DNA from: Halichondria panicea
Lineage: Eukaryota; Porifera; Demospongiae; Suberitida; Halichondriidae
Direction of reading: 5' to 3'
Assembly: GCF_963675165.1 (NCBI RefSeq)
Contig: NC_087378.1
Coordinates: forward strand, 1,915,525-1,979,524
DNA: 64,000 nt
The notes under the pieces are model-generated. The model made no database searches. It was not told the origin of the DNA and saw only the letters and a program-made list of their open reading frames with translations. Positions within the stretch are counted from its first letter, which is position 1. Each line of letters begins with the position of its first letter. This document shows positions 22,866 through 36,365 of this stretch, one piece after another. The position numbers were made by a program, and so were the translations under genes.

Positions 22866-25800
22866 ATGATTAAACGAGGGAGCCCTTCCAATTTATCACC
22901 TAGAAAGTTGCAAAGGCCAAAACAAAACCAAAGAGTTTGGACAGAAGATAATGTATGTACTTTTTGTTCCATCGTTTAATATAAATACGCTGTGAATACA
23001 GATTAAATACAGATTAATTTAATACGAACCATATTGCACTCGCAGGTGGGTAGCCATCTTGAGAGAGTGTTCACGAGCGGAGATCAGCATCCAGCGAAAG
23101 TAGTCAGAGAGGTTCTGGAAGGTTCGTTGCATACCCACCATAATTTATTCCCCCCTTGCTCAATTCTGTGTTATGAAATGGGCCTATTTTCTGAGCTAAA
23201 TTTGTTGGGCCATAACTTGCGTGAAGAACGTCCAACTTCAAAGCTACCGTATTATAGTAGAACCTCGATTATCTGGCCTGGCAAATGGGCGTGTTCTTTG
23301 ATGCGCAATTAACAGCTGTTACCATGGACACGGGCACGCTTGTAGACGCCCACGTGCAATCAAGGCGTAGTTTATCCATTCGATTATCTGGTCATTTAGT
23401 TGTTCGGCCTGCCTCTGAAAACCAAGGAGAATATTTTGCTGGTGAAAAACCTACCCTTTGATTGATTGTGATTGATTGTGTTCTGGCAAGGATCGTGTAT
23501 CATTACCAGTACCAGTTTAGGTTTGCGATTTTATTTTTTTGCTAAGTAATCAATGCTAATACATAAATATGGTAAAATATTGATTGATTTCCACCCCCTT
23601 CAGAATGTAAGAAGGACGAACAAGAGCCTTGCCGCAAGGAGGTGTTTAAGAAGTGCATTGAGGCATTGAATTCAAACCATCTGCACACTGAAGTTGCCAA
23701 GGAGATTGTTGGAAAATTGTTATTTGAGGTATAAATTAGTTATAGTTATCAATAGCAATCCACTGTTATTTATTTGTATCAGGTGAACTCATTAAGTGGC
23801 CCCTCTCAAGTAGCCATAGCTGAGATTATCATCAAAGGTCTGAAGGAGGGTCACCATCCCTCACTAGAGCTGTTCCCTAAGCTAATCTCAACAATTACAT
23901 CTCGGAAAGTCATCCGCTATCCGAAGCGTGAGTTGCGTATGTTATGTATTTCTAGTCGTTCCTCCCCCCCCCCCCAGCTGGAGGAGGGTATGGTGAAATG
24001 ATGGGGGAGGATCACAAGAGCCATCTCATGAACAGCTTGTTTGGTTGCCGATGGGACCCTTCATGTGTTCTGCATGTGACTGACATGTGCAAGGATATTG
24101 CCATGAGTGAAGATGAACTCAAGTTCCTCATACAAAAGATACTACAGTACGCACTCTGACTGTCTGCATACACCTATACAAAAGCGCATAAAAGAAAAGT
24201 CTTTTTTAAGCGCTCTTGACCTGCATATGTCACTCACACACACAGGATAATGGAGAGCCTGCCCGTCACTGAGATTCCTCCACTTATCTACCAACTGCTC
24301 TCTCTCTCAAAGAAGGGCCACAAGATGCTGATTCTGGACGGGATCAAGTCGTTGTTTGATAATCTCGACACCATACAATCCAAACAGGAGCCAGAGACAG
24401 AGGACAGGTGACAACCTCCCACCATATCACATCCCAGTCAGAAATATAGTTGCCCATAATCATGCTCTCAACTGGAGAGTGTCTTGCATGGGATTCAGAA
24501 GAATGTTCTGTTTTAGAGACCTGCATGGGTTCATTCTGAAAGTTGTTTTACATGTACAGTAACAGGAGCATGTGATACGATACGTGTCATACGTAATACA
24601 GCAGATATTCACAGGAATGCCACTACATTATACCCACCACAGTGTGACTACTAACAACGAGAAGGAGCTGCTCACTACAGAGGGCACTGTGTTTGTCCAT
24701 GTCACATACGCCATCAAACAAGACACTCAACTCAGAAAAGAATACCTCAAAATGCTCAAGGTATGTGTACATAGATCTTCAACCCCACACCTGGCATACA
24801 CGAGGCTAGAGGTTCCGCAGGTTTTTATTTCTTTGCATTGCCTCCACCCCCTTCACATTGTGTGCAAAAAATTTGGTGAGCTATTCACTTACCCACCCAC
24901 CCCTTCCCAGACTGCCCAAGAGCGGCTGTCCTCGGGGGAGGTCTCCCTGTTCAGTGTGACCTTAGCCCTGTCAGCCGTGTCCATCCACAAACTGGAGGAA
25001 ATGGTGAGGCTGTGAGGTGTGTGAGGTGTGTGAGGTGCGTGTAATGGTACATTGTGTTGCAGGTGTTTGGGTTCTTCAAGGACATTGTGTTGAAGGCGTA
25101 TAAAGATGAAGAAAGAACTAACTCTTCGAAATGGATAAAAGGTACAACATTGACAATTTAGCAACTTGTGATCTGACACGCAGTGCTCTAATTATGCAGA
25201 GGCCACAGAAGATCTGGTGGACATTGAGAGCCTCCTCATGACAACCATTAATCACAGGTAAACTGTTACTTCTTTATCGTGCATATTAAATGGTAATAAT
25301 AGTATAAAATTATAATAAGTTCTGCAGGTATACACACTTTTGGTTGCCCATTATCCACTATCTTCACTGTTAGCACGTCTGGTTGGACGCGTGCCCTTCA
25401 CGGGTCAGGCTGGGATCAGGTAGTGCAGGGGCTGGTGGCCGTGGGACTGCATCTGATGGAGACCTTTGGACCCAAGAGCTCCGCCCTCTCTCAGTATGGT
25501 ACCCCACAGAGGAAGGTGTGTGCCCTTGGCAGCAAAATCCTCGCTGAGACATTCAAAGTGAGCCTAGAATATCGATTACTTACAGAATGTGTGGCATCAA
25601 CTATGAGTGTATGACTGACAACCTGTAGCAATGGCCAATCACCTTCACACACACACACACGCACGCACGCACACACACACACACACAACAGAAGCACAGT
25701 GGTGTCCACTGCGATATTGTAAGCCAGATCGTGAACTGTGTGATGACTAACTCAGCAAGTCATGTCAGCCATTACATTGACCTCCTCTCCCAAATCACGA

Positions 25801-26985
25801 GGAATGCCTCTCCAATGGACTTTGTGGATTCCCTGCCTAAACTAAAAGAGTCTCTGAGTTACATCGCCATGATCTCCTCACAATCTGCTGGACAGCTGCT
25901 CACAGCCATTCTGGTGAGACCAAACCAAAGAGGCGTATGACGTGTGATAATACGTATGGTACCAGGAGTACATGCACTCCTGCATGATGGTACCCGTAGA
26001 AGTATAGTGCTAGTGTGCTCTCGTATGCCAACTCTAATGTGTGGATTCCCTGAAGGAGTCTCTAAGCTGACAGAGTTGTTTGTACTTACGTTATTTGTGC
26101 TTACCAGCTAGCAAATATTACTGTGTAAATGCCCCGTGTGACTGTCATGTGACACTGACATTACAGCCACTGGTGCAGTTCAGCTCGTCTCTTAGAGACT
26201 GTCTCCTACTGGTGCTGAGGAAAGCTTTGTTCTCCATTAATGTGGAGGCTCGGAAGACGGCAGTCGAGGGCTACCTACTACTGCTCAGGAAGTTCACTGT
26301 ATGTACATTAATTGAAGAGTGGTGTATTTCTTTAATTTGTATGCAGTCGAAAAACATTATACTTGAGGAATTAGTTTGTTTCCCTTTGAAACAATGTTAC
26401 GTATTGGCCATTAGATTACACGTAGATCTCTGTAGAGTAGCAATATTATAAATGCTCCTTCGTATTGTAATGCTCTATTGCCTCTCCCCTCCAGGTGTTG
26501 GACTCTGTGGGTTCGCTCGATGACAGTCAAAACTTCTCGGCCACATCACAGGTGACCGTGGAGGTTCACGGGAATGGTCACAACGGCAACGAGGCCCTAT
26601 GCCTGGAGATCCTCGGCACTCTACGCAGGGCACTCACCAAACAATACAATGTCAAACTCAGTTTGTATGAGGTGGGACTAGCATTTCACATTCCACTACA
26701 AAAAATATTCTCACTGCTGCATTTGTTCCCCCCAGGGTCTCTACTCTGTGTTCTGTGCTAACCGCAAGCTGGCAGGATCTATACTGGACCTCCTTCTCAC
26801 CCATTTCACACTGTTCTACGAGCATGAGACGGACATAACCCCACCCATCAAACTGAATCCCTGTGTCAAGATGAGTGGTAGTGATGTCACTGCAGCTGAG
26901 CCACTGGTGAGCAGGCTAGTACGATCTGGCATGTAAAAACTAGTTGTAATGCCTCGGGGGCATAGCCACAGGGTAAAAGCTTACC

Positions 26986-27020
<35 letters not shown>

Positions 27021-29951
27021 CCAGCTGTAACTGCAGCAACTAACATATATTACTAATAACGGTTGCAATGTGAGTACAACTAACAATTAAGCATGTTTTC
27101 TTGGATTAACTGACTCGCTTATGTCTTTGTGACAGGACCACCTGGTGTGCTGTCTGCAACTGTGCGTCTGCCACTACCTGGAGCGTGACGAAGATGACGA
27201 GGAGCCCCCTGAAATAATTGGTGAGGTTCAGCGAACTTTGTCCTCTCTGGTGACGCGGATGATTGCCTCTGAGCTGGATGACTTTGAGCTGAACAAATCC
27301 TCTGACTTCTCCACCTCCAGTGTGGGGCAGAAGAACCGACTCTTTGCACAACTCGCCATGGGCACCTATGAGGTAGGATTAGTGTGAACTATGAACCTAC
27401 ATAATTATATTATACTTGTCAGTACATGTATAACACTGTATTTATTTTATGTACATGTATGTGTGTTCATAGGCTTTACTTGAGTACACTTTCTCTACAG
27501 GACAATTCAGGTACGTAATGAATGACCTATGCATGTGTAACATGATAATTATGTGCACGTACATTTACTGTACAGTATGTTGCTCAGTCACGTTATGAAC
27601 TCTCTCCTGTCTCTCCAGTCTAGAAAGTTCAGAGCAGGTGCTCAAGCTCTACCAGTGTTACCAGCACTTGGCAGATGCTCTCAGTGATAAGGGCTCGTCG
27701 GCAGCAGCTGGCCCCAGTAGTAACAAACGAGGGACATCAGCTGTTCCCTCGAGGCTGTCCCTACACTGTGTGGTTAGACTGCTCAGAGCCATCTTTCAGT
27801 GAGTCAGCACTCTGGGGGTACATGTACCGTATGTACAAATGTATGTCTCAATCTCATGATAATCTCTATAGCAACCAAACTCCCAATCACCAACAAGCGC
27901 TGACAGTACTGAGAGAGTCACAACCTTTTAGCAAGTACATTCTGGGAGTAGCTGTACAGAAAATACATCAGGTGAGTGAAGTTTGGGGAATCAACTTTAC
28001 AGCTTAGTTTCTTCCGTACAGATTCATGATACTGGAGTGTGTGATGGATCCTCCTTAGCCAAGCATAAACCAGATCATGTCTTCAAGACTTGCTGCTCCC
28101 TGGCCAAGTGTGTTTGTTGTACTGATAGTACATTGTAACTCGTGTTCCCCATGCATGATGTACTGCTGTTAGTACCATGCATGATGTACTGCTGTTAGTA
28201 CCATGCATGGTGTACTGCTGTTAGTACCATGCATGGTGTACTGCTGTTAGTACCATGCATGGTGTACTGCTGTTAGTACCATGCATGGTGTACTGCTGTT
28301 AGTACCATGCATGATGTACTGCTGTTAGTACATGCATGGTGTACTGCTGTTAGTACCATGCATGATGTACTGCTGTTAGTACCATGCATGATGTACTGCT
28401 GTTAGTACCATGCATGATGTGCTGCTGTTAGTACCATGCATGATGTGCTGCTGTTAGTACATGCATGATGTGCTGCTGTTAGTACATGCATGATGTGCTG
28501 CTGTTAGTACCATGCATGGTGTACTGCTGTTAGTACCATGCATGATGTACTGCTGTTAGTACCATGCATGATGTACTGCTGTTAGTACCATGCATGATGT
28601 ACTGCTGTTAGTACCATGCATGATGTACTGCTGTTAGTACATGCATGATGTGCTGCTGTTAGTACATGCATGATGTGCTGCTGTTAGTACCATGCATGGT
28701 GTACTGCTGTTAGTACCATGCATGATGTACTGCTGTTAGTACCATGCATGATGTACTGCTGTTAGTACCATCATATGCAGCCCCTATATTATACTGTACA
28801 GACTCAGTACATTTTGTTTTGAAGCCTCATAATCTTGAAACTATAATAGACATTGTTTCACTCTAAACAGACTGATGTTCAAGCACATTGAAGTAGGTGG
28901 AGCAAGGCCTTCTAAGAAGGAAAAGGTACTGTACGCAGTATAGCTACTCGACCATGACTCGTAGAACGTGCCTATACACGCAGGGCAAGTCTGTGGCTCT
29001 ATACTGTCTCGAGGGATTCTCCCAACTCCTGCACACGGCTATAGTGCGATGGGAGAGAGGGGGCGCGTTCCTGGCAGCTGTCAACCCCAGTCTGAATCAA
29101 ACCACCGGGGACAACGAGAAGACCCACTATTTCATCAGGCATCTGCAGGTAAAGCTACGTGCATCTACATGACATGACATCAATATTTGATGTACTGGAA
29201 CAAATTGACTTCATTCCACTCAGAGGGTGGTGGGTGGTGTGCTAGACGGCTCAACGAAGGAGTGGTCGCTGAAGGAGGCTCAGCTGATGGTCGCTAGCAT
29301 AGAGCTACTGACAGGGACACTGGAGCTGGGATCACAGGAAGTGGGTGGAGCTTTATTGTGTGTGAACATTCCCCTTCCCCACAATTCCCCAAATCTCTCC
29401 CTATCTAGTTTGAGAGATACTATATTTTTATTATTATATACACTGCACAGTTGGACCAAGTATTTGAGTGGGCGTATGCACAATGCAGGGACCACAACGT
29501 TGGTGAGTCCCACACCCCCCACAGTGCTCTTGATTACCTCCCCCCTCCCAGACGACTCCCCACTGACCAAGGCTTTGATCTCTCTCCTCCTTATTGCCGC
29601 AGAGAGACACAAATCCTGCGTCAAAACAGTGAGTTTATTAGTCAGACTATGAATACATTTAATCCTTCACACTTAGATCAGAAAACTGGCTCAAGACGTG
29701 CACTACCATCTAGGAGATATTGATGAGGTAATTACTCATGTCACCTCAAAATAATCAAGATAGCTTTTCTTTACTCCCTCAGGATATCGAGTTGGAGGCC
29801 ACTACTTGTTTCTCAATAGTGAACCCACGTACAGCTGCCTCCAACATCTTGGTGAGCTCACAGTCACATGCACTCATACCTCCTACCCACCTCTATTCCC
29901 CTTCCCCGTTTCCCCTTCTTCAATCCTCAATACCCCCCCCTCCACACACGT

Positions 29952-30023
<72 letters not shown>

Positions 30024-31935
30024 TGTATAGCCATATAGAGAAAAATGCTGGCAGGTATACCTGAATACCCCAATACCCTGACCACACTCCCACCCCCACA
30101 CACATACAGGCTCTGTTGTACAGCCACATGGAGCAAATACTGGCTAGTACGGACTGGCTGGTAGATAGGCTAAAGATGGAGATATCGTCTAGTCCAACAG
30201 AGGATGCCTTTGGTAACTAGCAAAATCAATAATTGAGGACTTACAGCACCTACAATTTGAAAATACATGTACACAGTAACTTGGGAGTTTCCGTAACTTG
30301 CGTCTAGAGCATTCGATTTTGAAAGCAAACACTTGTAGCTGCCTTCTGTATCTCTTAGATAATTCTACGATATGATATATGTGATATGAGTGTGTTTAGT
30401 TCAAAGATCTGTCTGGGCCAAACGTCAATGTTCATTTTTGAAACGGCTATAATACGTTGTGTACGTGACTGTGTGCTTGCAGGGAGGCCATGTAGTCAAG
30501 TGCCAACACAGTCTCGGGACACATTCTCGTCATTATGTGACCGTCTTACCCACCTGGTGTTTGGAGGCAGTGACCTGGTCCAGTCCTCAGTGGCAGCTGG
30601 ACCCTCTTCAGAGGGACTCCTCAAGGTACATGTAGCTCTACTGCCATAACACTGTACATGTATGTGTGTGAGTAAGCACCATTAATGTACATGAGTGAGT
30701 CCCTTCTTTGCCTATACACAGAAAATTGAGGTGCACAAATTTGTATACCGTATTACTTGGTGGTGAAAAAAACCTTTGCGAATGAGCCAAATTAGCAGAA
30801 AAATTGACCCTTTGAGATTTAGCTATTGCGTTCTGGCAAAGATCGTGTGTGTATTTATTATCAATAGGTTTTGCGATTTTGTTGCAAATTGATCAACCAT
30901 CGCAACGTTCGCTTATGTGTTTGATGCTTGCAAAACATTCTAGTAATACGGTATCTGTTTCTCCAGATGCTGGTTAAATTTTTCTATACTCTGAGCAACT
31001 TGGCTAAGTATGTACTGGACGTTTACCAGTTCACCTCCAATATCCCCGCCTGGTTCAAGAAACTTGTGAGCCACATCATGTGATGTCTGTTGTTGTACGC
31101 TGAGTCCCCCCCCTCCCCTCAGGTGAACCTGGTCGGCACTCAACTGTCTCAACAGGTCTATTTGTTCATCACATACATTCAGGTTCGTTCAAACTAAAGC
31201 AAAGTGTGCCCTCACTGGTACCAAGAGTTCATGAATGCTGGTACCCAGTTAGTTAGCAAATGTCATCATCATTATAATAATTCAGTAAATCTATACACCA
31301 TAGTGAGCACATCATTATTTTACTGTTCTCGCTTCTTCTAATTCCTTAAGAGTTGTCATGATAATTATGTCAACCCGTTGATTCCGTTGTGATTATTTAA
31401 TAGCTCTGCTCTTTATTGTGTTGCCTTCAGAAAATGCAGATGCAAAGTGGTGCCATGGTAGACGCTGGAGGAGGCAAGAAAGGCGGGAAGGGAAAGTCAA
31501 AAGTCAATGGTACAGGAAAGGCCTCAATTCGCAAGGAGAGTCGAACGTATTCTAACCTCATCTTCTCTATGGAGCAGTTTGAAAAGCATCTAATTCAACT
31601 GGACAAGAAGGCAAAGGTGAACTTCCCAAAATTAGGTTTTAATTCGCCATACAACTCAATGTTGTATGTTCCTTGTACCCATGAACAATGTGGTTTGTCA
31701 TTTACAAAAAAATTAGACTGATATGTGCAAGAGTTGCTGAGTTGTGCTCACTTATTTCCCCTCCCCACTCCAGGGTAATCTGATGGAACCGTTCAAGTAC
31801 AGCATGTCACGTGACTTCCGCATCGATTCTCAGGCGGTGGGTAGTATTCTGGAGGAGGATGAAGTGAGCAGTGACGAGGATGAGGAAGAAGAGGAGTGTG
31901 GTCCATCCTCTGCTAAACGACCAAAGAAAAACTGA
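22866..31935 (+). CDS. FANCI: FANCI, Fanconi anaemia ID-complex subunit
   Basis: Multi-exon plus-strand gene, ATG 22866 ([20 protein letters not shown]), stop at 31933-31935. First exons: 22866-22952, 23046-23121, 23604-23728, 23783-23937, then one from 23978. Recognised FANCI blocks: [40 protein letters not shown] with [25 protein letters not shown] followed by [24 protein letters not shown]-type [35 protein letters not shown], and the C-terminal [18 protein letters not shown] with [10 protein letters not shown] and an acidic tail ending AKRPKKN. The lysine in ARKTAVEG (codon 26254-26256) aligns, from memory, with human K523, the monoubiquitination site. FANCI clamps DNA with FANCD2 in interstrand crosslink repair. 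Introns contain a minisatellite, CA repeats and a MITE. The 5' part is duplicated at 61080-64000. Confidence 0.93.
26938..27080. repeat. diverged copy of the dispersed GCCTCG-type repeat in a FANCI intron
   Basis: The order ATGCCTCGGGGGCATAGCC, TTACCGTATGTGTGTG, CCAGCTGTAACTGC and GGTTGCAATG mirrors the start of the repeat at 44051 and, inverted, the end of the repeat near 58150. It lacks the downstream part of those copies. Confidence 0.6.
28150..28770. repeat. 26-bp minisatellite (about 24 units) in a FANCI intron
   Basis: Near-perfect tandem units of the form CATGCATGATGTACTGCTGT followed by TAGTAC. Some lack two bases (TACATGC for TACCATGC), and GATGTAC, GGTGTAC and GATGTGC variants are arranged in blocks, suggesting higher-order duplication. 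Each unit carries the ATGCAT palindrome. It is not coding. Confidence 0.95.
29952..30022. repeat. (CA)n microsatellite in a FANCI intron
   Basis: More than 30 CA units. Open frames through it on either strand are low-complexity artefacts. Confidence 0.97.
30746..30953. mobile_element. 208-bp TA-flanked MITE in a FANCI intron
   Basis: Begins TACCGTATTACTTGG and ends with the inverse TAGTAATACGGTA. The ends start with the same TACCGT as the MITE at 1425-1914, so this may be a related Tc1/mariner-type family. Non-coding. Confidence 0.7.
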
Positions 31936-32527
31936 TCATTTTCAAGCTCGGACTGCTGGTTTATCAACGTATATATACATCACAACCACATTATCCCCAC
32001 TCATATTCATATCTTCTTATACAGGCATACATGTAACTTCTTTCTACAATTAATGTTGTGTTTAATTGTTAAAATCCTCTTCTCGTGACCAACAGCTTTT
32101 GTTGTGTTTCCATAAGCGTCGCCAACTTTTAACTTTTAATAGCATATAAAAAGTATCACGTTTGAATCCTTTAAATTGTTACGCATTTCAGCACAATGCA
32201 TCAAAGCATACGCTGAGATTCACCTGGCACAAATGCAGCGTAGCTCGGAATAACCTCTCCATGTCATGTAAATCTTCCACTTTTCATTGTTGTTCTTCTT
32301 CAGAGGCCTATGCACGCAGCTTGTCAGGGAGGAGATTGCAGTGGTACATAAGGATCAGAATGCATGGACAAACCCAATATAATAGCCAATGCTGATTTGT
32401 GGAGAAAAAATAGCCTCGATTCCAGGCCGCACTCCTTGTTGAGGCCTCGTGTGAAGGATCGCAAAGCAACGCCCATCACCGAATATGTTGAGCATACGCC
32501 CACTTGTCCACTCAGACTTGTAGATAA
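31936..32527. other. intergenic, 3' of FANCI
   Basis: Holds the FANCI 3' region and a short fragment near 32412 (CCTCGATTCCAGGCCGC) that is the inverse of a motif in the MITE at about 1670-1690. No gene is seen. Confidence 0.6.
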
Positions 32528-33431
32528 GGCCACTCCAAGTGACACTCTGGTTTCTGGTCCACCGCCCGCATCAATATTTTTCTGGCTAAATTTACCTCAT
32601 TATTTCTATTGCGCATGCGCATAATTAATTAATCTCCACATGGTCAGCTGTCAATGTTGGATCTGTTCAGAGATCTGTTCAAGTGACTGTACTGTAAGTA
32701 TCTTCTTTGTTTCATTGAAATATTATCTTAAGGACACTATTAAAGTATAGTTAAATGCCTGTTTGTTCAATAAGCCTATTAAATTAACACATTTCTATAT
32801 AATTATCACTCTGGTACAATTATCACTCTGGTACAAGTTCAAGCTAGTTGTATGAGACCATAGATAAAAGAGAGAGAGGGATTGGAAACGGATCACGTGA
32901 TGCTACACAATTTGCTTATGTGACGTAACACCCCCAAATAACAACCGCGTTTCGCCCTCGAAATAGCTTTGTGCTATGTGAAAAATCGTTTAACCAAAGC
33001 TAGGAAGTCTCATCAGTGACGTTTACAGTGGTAAAATGTGTTCACCCACGTGGCATACACTGTCATAAAGTTGGTATAGTGCAGCTGTAAAATTTTTGCA
33101 AGTATAGGTGAGTAACAGCAGTTTTTTCAGTAAATTTCATGTTTCTGTTCCTATAACTTATAAAGTAGTTTGTAAAATGGGCTGAAAATATATCTGGCAC
33201 TAATTTACACTTGAATGAACAAGAATATTGTGTTAGCCAATTATAGTAAGAAATGTACTTGCCTGTGTCAGTTACTTTTTGTATAAAAAGTGTGTAATGT
33301 TTCCGTACCTATTATTAAAGTGCTCCAATAGTTATTACTATGATATTGGGCAATTTAAAAGCTGTGGATTTGTTGAATGAGAATGACTGTGTTTTGTTAT
33401 AATCCGTTTCTTAGAAAATCAGAGAAGTAAA

Positions 33432-36194
33432 ATGCCGCGAAAGTTGAGATTCTACCAAGCCAAAAATTGGGAAAGTGAAAAACAGAAAAAGAAAGTATGT
33501 TGCAAGTATATAAGTATAAAAACACAATGATAATGTCAATAACTTGCTACAGGAAAGCATATCCGCTGTTCCATCGACATCTAATGAAGAACAAAATGTT
33601 GAGGTTAATACTCTGGAAGATTTTCATGATCGCGTAGTGCCTACCCTTGATATGACATGGAGTAATCAAACATCACCTGAAAGGCCAATAACAGCAATCA
33701 AACTCTGTAAGATATCATCTGAAGCTTCTACTTCAAGTCAACCTCTGGTTATAACACATACATTGTTAGTAAATGTTGATTTATCTTGGGAATTGTTTGT
33801 TCACGGTCACAAAGTTGACGCAGGAAATACCAAAGTACTGTCATCAATTCCATTTACGCTAATAAGTTTTTCGAGTTTCAGACAGCTTTTGGATGTAATT
33901 CAATCAAGTACTGTGTGTACTGGTAACCCTGATCCGCATTTTGTGGGTATGATTGTGTCACGCAAAGGAAAATTATTGAGTCCTAATGGAGAAATAAAAG
34001 CTCAGTTAGACAGTGGATTCCCTGTTGCAAATGGCAAGCAAACGTACTCAAAAACTGTATGAACAATTAATTGCGAACTGTTAGTGAATGGTGAAAAATG
34101 TATTGATTGCTCTAAGTACAGATGTACTTTACGTTCGTTGCATAGCCGATATTCAAGTGCAAATCAGGATGCAAGCATGCATACTAACGATCGGTATTTA
34201 AAGACTCCTCAAAGAACAGAGAAGCTAAAAAGTCTACGAAGTCGTTGTAAATTTATGGAGATTGAAGTGAAACGGTTAAAAACTAAAATACAGGAATCAT
34301 CTGATTCAAAAGGAGTTAGTGTAGATGAGCCTCTACATCAAGAGCTACGTGGTATAATGGTACAAAGAAGTGATTCAATTTTGAAAGCTTATCCTGAAGG
34401 TTCTTTTAAAAGGCTCTTCTGGGATCAACAACTGAAAGCAGCAACAGTGATGAACGCTGCACAAATGAGGTGGCATCCCACAATGATAAGGTGGTGTTTA
34501 AATCTAAAGTATCTCTCCTCAGCTGCTTATCATTCCTTGCGTTCTTCTGGCTTTATAAGACTACCATCAGAAAGAACACTTAGAGATTATTCTCATGTAT
34601 TCAAAGTTAAGTGTGGTTTCCAATCCGAAGTTGATAAAATGTTGCTGGAAGAAGCTAGTAAACATGGACTATTGGAGTGGAAAAAGTTCATTGTAATTTT
34701 AATAGATGAAATGAAGTTGCGAGAGAGTTTGGTCTATGATAAGCATCATCATAATGTGATTGGTTTCGTTCATTTGAGTGATGTAGAAAATCAACTAAGC
34801 GAGAGCAACATTTCCGATAATAGCGTTGCAACACATTTGCTTTGCCTTATGGTAAGAGGTGTTTTTACTGGATTGCATTTTCCGTATGCTCATTTTGCTA
34901 CAGCTGAAGTAACAGGATCATCGCTATTTTTCATGGTCTGGGAGGCAATAGAACGATTAGAGAGACTTGGTTTTAAAGTAATAGCAGTAACCGGAGATGG
35001 CGCTTCAACAAATCGAAAGCTATTTAATATACACTCTGTTAGTAAGGATGATGTTTGTCACCGAGTTAAAAATCCATATACTACTGAAGAACGATACATT
35101 CACTTCTTTTCAGACATCCCTCACCTTATTAAAACAACGCGTAATTGTTGGTCACATTCCTTTGGGCATGGATGGACAAGAAAACTGTGGGTGAGTATAA
35201 ATCATGTGGTTGTTTGCTCTTTCAAATTATGAATCTGTTCACAGATCAATGGCAAACATATTAGCTGGGATCATTTGCGCTCCCTCTACAATGGCAAAGT
35301 ATCAATGGGAAAGAGGTCAGAGGGACTATTTCTTCTTAAAAAACTTTCGAAAGAACATGTTGATCTAAATTCGTATTCAAGAATGAAAGTGAGCCTTGCA
35401 GCCGAGGTAAGGAAATGCCTTGTTATTAAATTAATACATCGTTATGCACAGGTATTAAGTGAATCAGTCGCTGAAGGATTGTGTATGCAAGGGTCTGTGG
35501 ACACATTTGAAACGCAAAGATTCGTGCGCATGATGGATAAGTTGTTCGACTGTCTTAATGTACGTCACCCAAAAGTATACTTAAAACGGAGAAAACACAA
35601 CTTGAAGCCATATGAAGATGCTGACGATGCACGCCTAAATGTAAGATTAAAATGGCAACATACCATTTATAACACACTGTACACACACTTCTATTGCAGT
35701 GGTTGGAAAAAGATTTCCTAGGATACCTCAAAGAATGGGAGGATAGTGTGGAAACAAGAACTGATGTACCGAAGGCAGAAAAACCAACAATGCTTCTGAG
35801 CAGGGCAACTAGGGAAGGATTAAGGATTACTGGTAATTACATATAGCATATACATACATGTATAGGTATGTGCATATCTATTTTTGCAGTGAAATCATTT
35901 GTGGCTGTCATTCGATACTTGTTTAGTCTACCATGTGTGTCTGGTCGATACTTACTCAGCGAATGTTTCTCTCAAGATCCATTAGAAAACTATTTTGGAC
36001 AGTTGCGTAGTAGAGGAGGATTTTGTACTAACCCTACTCTACAATCTTGCTTGCAATCTTCCCAATCAATTCGAGTTCAAGGCAGTCTTTCCATGCTACC
36101 AGTAAGGGGAAATTCGTCTAAAAAGAGAAGGCTATTTAATGAAGAGGAAGTAGTTGATGACACTCCCCTTAAGAAGAGACCTAGACATAAGTAG
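33432..36194 (+). pseudogene. P-element/THAP9-like transposase, broken by an in-frame stop
   Basis: Exons 33432-33494, 33553-35190, 35245-35640, 35701-35832 and 35890-36194 keep one frame except for TGA at 34060-34062, where the same frame then continues for 380 codons. It begins MPRKLRFYQAKNWESEKQKK. A Cys cluster CIDCSKYRC lies just after the stop. Family marks: LRDYSHVF; ILIDEMKLRESLVYD (first acidic residue of the catalytic core); VIAVTGDGASTNRKLF (second Asp); FFSDIPHLIKTTRNCW; INGKHISWDHLRSLY (P-type insertion after the HLIK..RN helix); and FSQDPLENYFGQLRSRGG. These are landmarks of P-element-superfamily transposases. No N-terminal THAP zinc finger is seen. The TGA could be a CGA-to-TGA transition or, less likely, a readthrough stop. 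This copy is probably inactive. Confidence 0.8.
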
Positions 36195-36365
36195 GGTGTG
36201 TTGTATGTATTATTGTGTTTCATGTTGTTTTTAACTCTATAATTCCATGACTGTATTAATTACTATCGTAACTTCAATACATACTTGTAATTAGATAAGT
36301 AATATCCCTAAAACGAGAGAAACATAATATTGCACCAAAGTATTAATACATGTACACAGCTACAG

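Noticed and set aside
23248-23440. Possible MITE in FANCI intron 2 (TACCGTATTATAGTAGAACC start)
   Set aside because: The left end resembles the TACCGT families but no matching inverse end was found, so it is not listed as an element.
28150-28770. Regular direct repeats resembling a CRISPR array
   Set aside because: The units are contiguous with no unique spacers, in a eukaryotic intron; it is a minisatellite.
29280-29624. 114-codon minus-strand ORF
   Set aside because: Antisense to FANCI exons; no family resemblance.
29883-30136. Cys/Val- and His/Thr-rich open frames
   Set aside because: They are translations of the (CA)n microsatellite.
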